From contig OZ035962.1 of assembly GCA_964034945.1 (NCBI GenBank), forward strand, positions 69,020,274-69,084,273: DNA of 64,000 nucleotides, written 5' to 3'. Positions 55,851 through 64,000 of the stretch are shown here, piece by piece. The notes under the pieces are model-generated. The model was given only the letters and a program-made list of their open reading frames with translations. It searched no databases and was not told where the DNA came from. Position numbers and translations under genes: made by a program. The stretch's first letter is position 1. Each line of letters opens with the position of its first letter. Source of the stretch: Chrysopilus asiliformis (taxonomy: Eukaryota; Arthropoda; Insecta; Diptera; Rhagionidae).

Positions 55851-57489
55851 TCGATAGAGTGAACACTTTTAATTTATTGAACAGTGTCGGTTTAATTTTC
55901 TACACGCTATCGATTGAGCACCATTACGAATTCGATGCTCATCCTTTTTAAATACTACAATCGCTTCAGGGTAATATTGACTAGAGTGATATAGTAGTAA
56001 TATTTTTAATATCTCGTCTACGAGGAGTTGAAGAATGAAGAAAGATTATCCCAAGGGCAAGTAGACGCTATTTACAGCTTCTCGTCAGTATAAAAGTTTT
56101 CCTTTCAATCAACGGAAAAGTCCTTTTTATGTTAAGTCGAAAAGTCACAGACTCCTTGCTCACATCCATCAAGGTTCACTCCCGAAAAAAGTCAATAACC
56201 CAAGCACACAAAGTGCGGGGAAAAGATGATGACTAGAGAAATCGAACAAGTCTTTCACTGACACCAAAGAAAAGAGAAATTCGAATCGTTCAAAGCAGTC
56301 AAAGCCTGGCTGTGGCAATCGTCCGTGTCTGCACACATTCATACTCGTGTCCTTAAACTGGAAAAACGAAAAATTAGTGTCATCAACCTTACGAAAAACT
56401 CTCGAAACCGAGGCAAAATACAACGACTGAATTGGAACTTTAAGGTTATAAGATACTTATGTGAGATAATAAAACACAATCCAGAAAAAAAACCGATTTT
56501 CAGCCCAAGATTCCGAAAATGCCAGGATCGACACTTACTCTTGCTTCGTGCTAAATTGTCTACTTTAAGACTTTCCCATTCATTCAATGCTTCAATACCT
56601 AGCTCTCACGCCCTCGCCTTTTCCCAGAAAAACTTTAAATGAAGGAAAACCCAAACAGAACCTCTCATTCTTCAGATAATCCGCCCGAACCGGTGATTTC
56701 GATCAGGAGCCGCTAAGGAAGTATGGCATAAAAAAGTCAGAAGTAGTGAAATAAAAATCGTCCAAGAGCCAACGCTTTTTTTCCTATAGTAAAATATTAT
56801 CGGGTACGAGGCATTCGGGGGAAGGATATTTAAAGCTTTCCTTTTTTGCGCTTGGTAAACTTTTTCATTTGGGTTTCGTTTTTATATCGTTGGAGAGGCG
56901 TCTCTGACCTGTTGTGTGTTTGACTGGTTCTAAGAAATTTTCGGTAGCTGACACTTAACTGTTCAACTTTCACCTCATTCCAAGCCTAAGTGCCTCACTT
57001 CCAACCCCTTTCGTGCGCAATCTGGGAAGGTTAACAACCTCCGTGCAGTCACAACAAAGCTTATATTCGCCTATCACTATCAACATCGGTACTGTGTATT
57101 TTTCACTAGCCCACAGACGGTTAACTCACAATAGCTAATCCTAGCATGTTTTTGGGAACTTAAAGAATATCTGCGAAATTAATAAATTTTACAAACTTAG
57201 TACGTGTATTTCAAAAAACGGGAAGTGGGTGCTGCTGTATTTTCAAAAATATGTTCAAAAAGCGAACATACATCGATCGGTCGAACAAAACTGCGAATCT
57301 GTGCTGCGCAGTATGTGTGACTACGATTGCAATTCTTTGCCTGCAACATTGTAGGCCTTTGGGTAGCGCAACACAAAAGACGCGTGCTGCACAGGCGCGG
57401 ACTCCCCTGAGAGCCCAGTAGAGGTCATGACCCCAACCTCCGCCCCTTGGGTGAGCATACATTATTATTTTACCAATTCTATTTAATTG
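55851..57489. other. More complex spacer without recognisable gene
   Basis: Less AT-rich and almost free of the window's repeats. The longest frames (for example 56325-56642) show no domain I know. It could hold a non-coding or untranslated exon, perhaps a distal ENOX leader, but nothing in the sequence proves it. Confidence 0.35.
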
Positions 57490-57643
57490 CAGTATGGCCC
57501 TATGACACAAAGAAGTTACATGTGGCGGTTATGGCAATGCCATAGTTGACGGTTATGGCCATGCCAGTTTCGTTTTGGAAGAAATACGAACCGATGATTT
57601 CGCCAGCCCAAAATCTGCACCAAACAGTATGGCCCTATGACAC
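57490..57643. repeat. Copied transposase fragment between 19-bp direct repeats
   Basis: The 19-mer CAGTATGGCCCTATGACAC occurs at 57490-57508 and 57625-57643. Between them, about 116 bases match 55430-55546 of the degenerate transposase with a few mismatches. This looks like a templated insertion with target duplication. Confidence 0.85.
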
Positions 57644-58436
57644 TAATTTCACTTATAACTTGCCGATAACCAACTATCGGTCTTCTTTCTTAACGGTACT
57701 ACAATTCAAAACTCAAAGCCACAGACAGCAATTTCGAACAAAAATATATTCGAGCGCAAGTGCCTATGGCCGGAGAAACAAATATTTACACCCGCGACAG
57801 TTTTGCTCGACAACAATGCTAATTAACGCGTATAATATTCAAAGGCTACGGTGACAAGATGTCCTGCACTCTTCAAAATTTATGTGACCCTCAAATTTAC
57901 GTGATCCGAGGTAAAATTATCATTAGATTCAACAAAAAATCAGTTAAATAAAAAAAAAGTCGATAATTTTGCGCCAACGGTTTTTTGTATTTGATTTAAA
58001 TGAAAAGTATTTAAACCAAATAATTATTTTTTGTCAGCAACCCCACAACAAAGTAACCTTTTGCCTTGTTTATTATCTTTCTTCTTATTATTAGGGTAAA
58101 TTTATTATTATTAGTATAAATTTATGCAGTGTTTATATGTTTATCTATGGTATCATTTAATATTCATTTCGAGGTGGAAATACTTTTTTTTATGTTCTAT
58201 TGAAAGTATGCTGTTCTCTATTTAAGGGCGTCCAAAGTTTTTTTTTGTTAATCCGGGACAACTTAATGCAGCCCTAGAAAAGTAGCGCCGGACACATTAA
58301 AAAAAATCGTAAGGCGCCAAAGTCTGGGTAAAAACGGAAAACCACAAAATTAAATTTAGTTGTTGCTGTCGCAGCATTAAGGTAGAACCTGAATCGTACG
58401 TCGATGCGTCCGTCATGCGTCCGTCACGTTACAATA
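57644..58436. other. Spacer, no gene seen
   Basis: AT-rich with a short TTTATTATTATTAG duplication near 58085-58120. No supported feature. Confidence 0.4.
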
Positions 58437-58444
58437 GGTATATG

Positions 58445-60071
58445 CAGAGGCATAACTACCTATAGGCGAAGTGAGCAAATGCTCAGGGCGCAAGGTGTTA
58501 AAGAGCGCACAAAAAAAAATTGGATTTTACTAAAAATTTGAAGAAAAAAAGATTTGCTTAAAGAAAATAATATGTGTTCTATTACAATTTTTGCTACATT
58601 TAACTTTATAAAGAGACTATACTATCTGCTACATTTTTAACTACAGTTCGAATCAAATTTCAAACGTCAAATTTATTGAATTTCTTTTCTAGCACAGTTC
58701 ATTTTGAGTTGTTGTAGCTAACATTTTTATCTAGGTAGCTTTTTTACTTTCTTCTACGGAGTATAATAAAGTATTGTATTCATGAAAAATTTCGACCTCT
58801 TAATTTTGCCTAAAAAACATTTCCCGATCACTCCTGAGTCGATTGGAGTCAAATTTAAAAAAAATGTCTTTCTGTCTGTCAGTCTGTCAGTCTGTCTGTC
58901 AGTCTGTCTGTCAGTCTGTCTGTCAGTCTGTCTGTCAGTCTGTCTGTCAGTCTGTCTGTCAGTCTGTCTGTCAGTCTGTGTACAAGATTTCTCAAAAACT
59001 AATAGAGCTAGCGCCATGAAATTTTATAGGCATGTTGGGTCCTGAAATGGGACGATCCTATCAACTTTTGGTGGAAATCCGTTAACCGGAAGTATCCAAA
59101 ACGGCGGTTTTTCAAAAATCGCAATTTCGTTTTTCTCGATTTGCTCCCAAACTACGCGTTTTTTAGTGGCCTTAAGTATGACAAAACTTGGAGAAAATAA
59201 AATTTCCCACACTTTTGTCTTTAGCTGTAACTCGATATCTCAACCTGTTATCGAGATAAACCGTTATTTCCAAAAAAAAAACAGTTTTTTGCGATTATCT
59301 CGAAAACTAACGGGTTTTTGCTGACTGAATGTATGAAGTGGATTAATGAGAATGGCATTCTGCACAATTTTGTCTTTTACCGTTATCCGTTATCTTTTAC
59401 CGTTATTGAGATATTTTCATTAATATGTATAAAATCATATTTTTGCGAATAATTTGCAAACTAACGGTTTTTCGACAAATCAGTTAAAAGAATAGTTAAA
59501 GATGTTAATATTTTCTACATTTTTACCATTTACCGTAAATTGATATCTTTTACCGTTCTCAAGTTATCTCAAATTTGGTACGTTTTTGATATTTTTGGAT
59601 GAACCAACAATTTATTGGAAGGTCGTCTTAGGTTGACAACGCGACAGGGCTCTAGCGTAAATTGCACAGGGTCGTAGATTTTGTAAAAGAAAGTTTTGTG
59701 TTGACCACAACTGATTTTTGTAATTGTAATTCAGAAATCTTACAATTAATTAAATTGTTTTTGTAAAGGCCTATGACTTCTAAACCAAGTGGACCTTTTT
59801 TTCAGGAAAAAGAGAAAATTCCAGAGAGAAGATATTTCAAAAACTCATATACAAATATCAAGTTTTTTCACCACAAAAACGCAAACTGTATGCGAACTAA
59901 CCATCAACAATAACAAAACAACACTTTTTTTTAGGGTCCGAAGGGCGCAAATCGTAGTTACGCCACTGATTATTCCTTTTTTCGTGAAATGATGACTAAT
60001 ATTTTTTTTAGTGTCCGAAGGGCGCGAATCAAATTTTTGCTCAGGGCGCAAAAATTGTAGTTACGCCACTG
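58445..60071. mobile_element. hAT-like element with CAGTGGCGTAACTAC ends
   Basis: The left end CAGAGGCATAACTACC and the right end GTAGTTACGCCACTG are imperfect inverted repeats. The flanks GGTATATG and GGTGCATG match at 6 of 8 positions, fitting an old 8-bp duplication. The word CAGGGCGCAA lies just inside both ends in inverted order. It carries a nested ~860-bp element and no transposase. Confidence 0.75.
58739..59720 (-). repeat. ~860-bp dispersed element, inverted copy
   Basis: Reverse orientation of the copies at 30.8-33.1 kb, from TACTTTCTTCTACGGAGTAT to GTGTTGACCACAACTG. Its microsatellite (58868-58980) has drifted to a 12-bp unit CTGTCTGTCAGT, about nine copies. High identity to the other copies suggests recent spread. 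The open frames through the microsatellite are artefacts. Confidence 0.88.
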
Positions 60072-60190
60072 GGTGCATGTGTCGTCTACAGATTATTCGA
60101 ATCATTTGCATCGATTGGAGAAAAACCGATTCTCTAGTGTAGCTGGCGTCGGTGTTCCATAAATATGTTTCTTTTAGTATGCGCGTCTTA

Positions 60191-60355
60191 GTGGCTGTTT
60201 ACACACGGTTGATCCAGGCGCCTGGCCATGAACGAAACTGTCAAAATACGGGCAAGACGAGGAAGTGGGGGTGTCCCCCACTTCCTCGTCTTGCCTGTAT
60301 TTTGACAGTTTTGTTCATGGCCAGGCGCCTGGATCAACCGTGTGTAAACAGCCAC
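60191..60355. mobile_element. 165-bp palindromic MITE, TTA target duplication
   Basis: From GTGGCTGTTTACACACGGTT to AACCGTGTGTAAACAGCCAC, almost perfectly self-complementary, centred near 60273 in GTGGGGGTGTCCCCCAC. TTA flanks at 60188-60190 and 60356-60358. Non-coding. Confidence 0.93.
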
Positions 60356-60410
60356 TTAGGTCTTAGTAAAGGTGGTCACCTTAAAATGTATTAGCGGTAT
60401 ATTAGATTTA

Positions 60411-60517
60411 CAGCCTTATTCTAGCTACGGTCACTAGTCACAACTTGGTCACAAGAGCCTCAAATTCTATGGACTTGTGACTTGTGACTTAAGTATCACA
60501 ACGCCAGAATACGGCTG
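60411..60517. mobile_element. ~107-bp MITE, copy 2, TTA target duplication
   Basis: CAGCCTTATTCTAGC and CGCCAGAATACGGCTG are inverted ends, flanked by TTA (60408-60410, 60518-60520). It shares GGTCACTAGTCACAACT-like words and CAAATTCTATGGACTTGTGA with the copy at 9579-9693. Confidence 0.85.
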
Positions 60518-60520
60518 TTA

Positions 60521-61979
60521 ATATAACGTTTGTAACGCATCGGACACAAAAATGAAGTACACAAGGGTGTTTGGAGACTTTCATTTCCGTGTTTTTCATT
60601 CGATGAGTTTGGTATTCGGTAAGTTTTGTTTCGGTGAATATAGGTGTAACCAAAATCAACAATATTTGCAAATTAACTAAAATTACAGTGGCAAGTAAAA
60701 AATTGTAAAAAAAACACAATCTGAATTTCGTCATATTAACGAAATGTGATTTGTTACGATTTTTTCCATTTTGTATCCCTCTTTTAAAATAAATTCGGAA
60801 CAGCTAACTCTTGGATCATTCTTTGTTCTTCTTTCTACTAATATCCAGGAGGGAAAAATGTAAACAAAAATACAGCACTGATGTTAATAATTTTTCGCTT
60901 GTAGGAGTTTAAATTAAATCACTAATCCAATTTTTACTTGTTTTTAACTAATTCAAATCTATTAGTAAATAATTCAAAATCTTAATTGATACAGTAAGTT
61001 TCAAATTCCAGTTTTAAATCTAGGTTATTAGAACTTACTATTAGCTTCAAAGGTACTTTTCTTACTTGTACAAATGTGATGATAAATTCCTTTAAATTTA
61101 TTCCCACTTTATCTGTTGCGTATCGATGCGAAAAACAAGTAAAAAAACATGAATAGGACAAATAAAACATGAAGTAAGTTCATATTCCACAAACAGCATT
61201 CCATGATGACACATTCTGGTATTCAAGAGCAATTAACTTTTTTGCTTCGTTAAATTAGTTCAGGACTAGTTTATTTCGTCATAAACGCTTTCTGAACGGC
61301 TTACCTTAATAAGTTTTACTCACAGTTTCCAATACGTAGTTTAAAATCAATGTTGAATGAATTTTCCTGTTGTTTGTAGCAATATTATTGAAATTTTAGA
61401 AATTTCTGTGGGGGAGAGAGGGTGGGGTCGATAAATATCGAATTTTCTTATTTTTTAACTATTATAAACATCTTCTTTTACTAGGTATATATTTTTATTA
61501 AAATTGAATATATTTTAAAACATTTTATTAGATTATTAAAAATAGTTTCGATCAGTTTCAAAAATTTACCATTTAGAATAAACCGCGAAGCAGTTCGGGC
61601 CTTGGTATTTTATAATTTTATAATAATTGATATTGCTAAGAAAAAAAAACTTGATCGTTGGCTCACTAAACTCCCACAACAAGTGAGGAACGGAATAATG
61701 AAGAAAAAACAAATTACAGTGAAATTTGTATAAGCCGGACTTGCATGAGACCAGGAAATTTATCTGAAAGACAGATGGCCTGACACAACATTTACGGCGG
61801 CAGATTCCGGCGACAATGTCGCCCTCCATATACTATTACGCAGACTTTGTTGTTCTAAACATCATTTGTTTTTTATTTGATTTTGACACTAGGACGGCGA
61901 GCCACATATAACATTTTTTGTTACAAATTATCATACAAATTAGGAATGCAAATGTAAGCAACACAGCATACTAAAGTTA
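60521..61979. other. AT-rich spacer, no gene seen
   Basis: No supported coding frame or repeat. GTGGGGGAGAGAGGGTGGGGTCGA at about 61409-61432 is the only purine-rich interruption. Confidence 0.4.
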
Positions 61980-62811
61980 AGTGCACACGATATGATCACT
62001 GTTCATATTTTTGAGCAAAAAAGTGTCCCAAACGTGTTCATACCGTCTGAACACCATATTTTTGTGTTCATACGTATGAACACAAGGCATATGAACACAT
62101 TTGAACATACCGTGAGCAAACGTATGAACACGACCTGTTCATACCGTGTGAACACTATTTTGGGACCGTATGAGCCCAGTTTGTAAAATTCGGACGTATG
62201 ATCACAGATATGAACACACTGTCACATTTGAACATGGGCTAAGTTTTCAACATGTTCAAATGTAAAATTTTGAGTCAAATTTGTACGTAAATTGATGTTT
62301 TCTGGTTTTTATTTGGGTCTAGTAGGTTTTAGATTTGTGGCGTGGATGGCTCAGTCAGCTAAGTGCTTGCCTTGTGATCCAATGAGCAGTGGTTCAAATC
62401 CCACTCAGGGTAAAATAATTCGATTCGAATTTGAACGTTTCTGTTCATGGACTTTAAAACACGGACCAGTTTGGTCTTCGCCTCCAAGCTCCTGGCATAT
62501 AACACAAAAAAAAGTTTTCGACAGTTTTGTAATTTGTTGTGTTGTGTGCTCAAATGTTCTTAAAAATTGTTCATATCTGTAATTTGAACAAAATGTTCAT
62601 ATCGTCTGAACAGTGGTTCATACGCGCAGAAAAATATGAACACAATGCATTTGAGCACATATGAACACACCTAAAAATTTGAAGCTTTGGGACAAAATGT
62701 TCATATCGTGTGAACACCTTTCATATATTGTATGAACATATGAGCATTTGAAGCTTATAAGCAACATATGCGTATGTTCAGAAATATGAACAGTGATCAT
62801 ATCGTGTGCAC
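61980..62811. mobile_element. Composite MITE with GTTCATATGAACA arrays and a tRNA-like core
   Basis: AGTGCACACGATATGATCAC at the left and GTGATCATATCGTGTGCACT at the right start perfect ~30-bp inverted repeats. TA or TTA lies on both sides. Both subterminal regions hold dozens of GTTCATA/TATGAAC words in both orientations. A tRNA-derived segment lies at 62335-62410. Confidence 0.88.
62335..62410 (+). repeat. tRNA-derived (SINE-like) segment with A and B boxes
   Basis: TGGCTCAGTCAGCTAAG fits a Pol III A box and GGTTCAAATCCC fits a B box, at tRNA-like spacing. The T arm and acceptor do not pair fully, so it is unlikely to be a working tRNA gene. It is the core of the surrounding MITE. Confidence 0.6.
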
Positions 62812-62823
62812 TTACCTTAATTC

Positions 62824-63060
62824 TATTGGAATTTCTTGGGTTATAGGTGTTTAAAAAAATAATATAACAAAATGTTACATTATTTTTGTGGATGTTTTTA
62901 CATCCAAATTCCCCTCAACATGTCAGGCATGGTTGCCCTGAAACCCTACTAGAAGCCTGTTGCTGGCACGAAAGCTGGCTCACCGTCATCAGAGCCCGCT
63001 TTACCAGCTTCGACGCGGGCTCACAGGATTTGGTGGAGTAAGACTAGATTTGAGTACCTA
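62824..63060 (+). repeat. Structured ~225-bp dispersed repeat, copy 4 of 4
   Basis: Starts ATTGGAATTTCTTGGGTTAT. Stem 1: AAGCTGG (62972-62978) with CCAGCTT (63004-63010), with an outer CG/CG after a bulged A. Stem 2: GAGCCCGC (62992-62999) with GCGGGCTC (63015-63022). It differs from copies 1 and 2 on both strands of the stems, always keeping the pairing. Confidence 0.82.
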
Positions 63061-64000
63061 CTTATAATCCGATTGTCACAGATCTTATACGAATTATAAG
63101 GGAAATATATATTTCCTAATACTTTCCTTAATTTCCCCTTTAGTGACGAAATTTCGATTTTATGATATCCACATAAGATTTCATTTTGAATCAACCATGA
63201 AATTTTGTCGGCGAGCTGACGACAAAAGTTAAATTCGATTCAACTTTTTACGGCGGCAAAGTTGGTCGGATGGTTTGTATACAGAAGCATAGGGTGATAT
63301 GAGTTTAAAATCTGAATTGTCGCCGAAAATATTCTGGCCTTTAGGTGATGGTCCAATAAAAGCTTTTCTTGCTTCGCTTGCTTTACTTTGCTGAAACATT
63401 CGAGGCGTTCAAAGCAAGCAAAGCATATATAGACACAATGTACGCTTTGTTATGAGCGCTTTGATATCTGGCGATTTTGTTGATTTATATCATCTGAGTG
63501 AAAAAAAAAGTTTGTGCAAACATTTTAACAATAAAAATTAATTTATAAAGCAACTAAAATAATTGATAAAACAAGCATTTTGTTTGCTATCAGTGTTTTA
63601 TTTCATCGATTAGGTGAAAAACTGAATTGTCAGAACTGTCAAAGCGCCTAAAGTAGGCTACACATCTATCAGTTTTCCATCAGTTTTTGGGAAACTGATG
63701 GGAAACTGATTGGTGTCAACGTAAAATCAGATGACTGATGGACAACCACGAAAAAATTCGTGGGCAGATCAGTTTTTCGAACAAACCTGATACCCAACTG
63801 ATTGGTGTAAACGTTCGCGTCAGTCGCTTTGTATCGCATTAGAATAGAACCAAATATTTTTTTTTGAACTTAATGCAATAATAGTTGCGTTTTTTAATGT
63901 TCTAGAACACAGAACATTAAAAAAACGATCTAGAGTAAGTGGGAAATTTCATCGAGTTCGAATGGCAACTAACTTTACGTTGGTTACATAAGTAGGCCGT
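63061..64000. other. Right-edge spacer
   Basis: No gene. Between 63650 and 63850 the words TCAGTTTCCCATC/GGGAAACTGATG and ACTGATTGGTGT recur in both orientations, probably one more MITE whose borders I cannot fix. Confidence 0.4.

Noticed and set aside
56325..56642. 105-codon plus-strand open frame in the repeat-poor region
   Set aside because: No recognisable domain, overlapping frames of similar length on the other strand, and no splice or paralogue support.
62340..62412. Functional tRNA gene
   Set aside because: A and B boxes are good, but the T arm and acceptor stem do not pair fully and it lies inside a MITE; better called tRNA-derived.

Overview
The window is nuclear DNA from an insect; the order cannot be decided from it. 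The reasons are four conserved animal genes, short canonical GT-AG introns of 52-59 nt beside multi-kilobase ones, AT-rich spacers, and a dense mixture of insect-type transposons (mariner, DUF4817-type Tc1/mariner, pogo, hAT, piggyBac-like and many MITEs, plus non-LTR retrotransposons).

Layout. 1-5.6 kb is repeats only: the N-terminal part of a transposase running off the left edge, several MITEs and a LINE tail. DPH1 (diphthamide synthesis) is on the minus strand at 5625-6941. 7.4-12.8 kb is a nest of transposons, including a LINE split by a hAT element with a perfect 8-bp target duplication. Two tandem, diverged paralogues of the axonemal outer-arm dynein intermediate chain gene DNAI2 follow on the plus strand (14165-24364 and 27239-34257). 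Each has one or two introns swollen by transposons; the first carries a nearly intact 4.3-kb LINE. Tail-to-tail with the second copy is an ENOX-type gene on the minus strand, rebuilt here as six exons over 13.5 kb (48054 down to 34569), all joining in frame to give 769 codons. From 48 kb to the right edge I find no host gene, only transposons, satellite-like arrays and low-complexity DNA.

Function. DPH1 is a cytosolic housekeeping enzyme. The two DNAI2 paralogues encode WD-repeat intermediate chains for outer dynein arms of motile axonemes, in insects chiefly sperm tails and some sensory cilia. ENOX is described in vertebrates as a cell-surface hydroquinone/NADH oxidase and disulfide-thiol exchanger. 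Nothing in the layout suggests these genes act in one pathway.

Most notable observations: (1) a four-copy ~225-bp repeat whose copies carry compensatory base changes in two interleaved stems, which points to a conserved structured RNA; (2) a 57-nt intron in the first DNAI2 gene that has no stop and is a multiple of three, so naive translation shows a false membrane helix; (3) a 122-bp tandem-repeat family at four loci with a microsatellite head and, at two of them, a long palindromic tail; (4) a large set of MITEs with 3-bp TTA/TAA target duplications; (5) a piece of an ENOX exon duplicated inside an ENOX intron.
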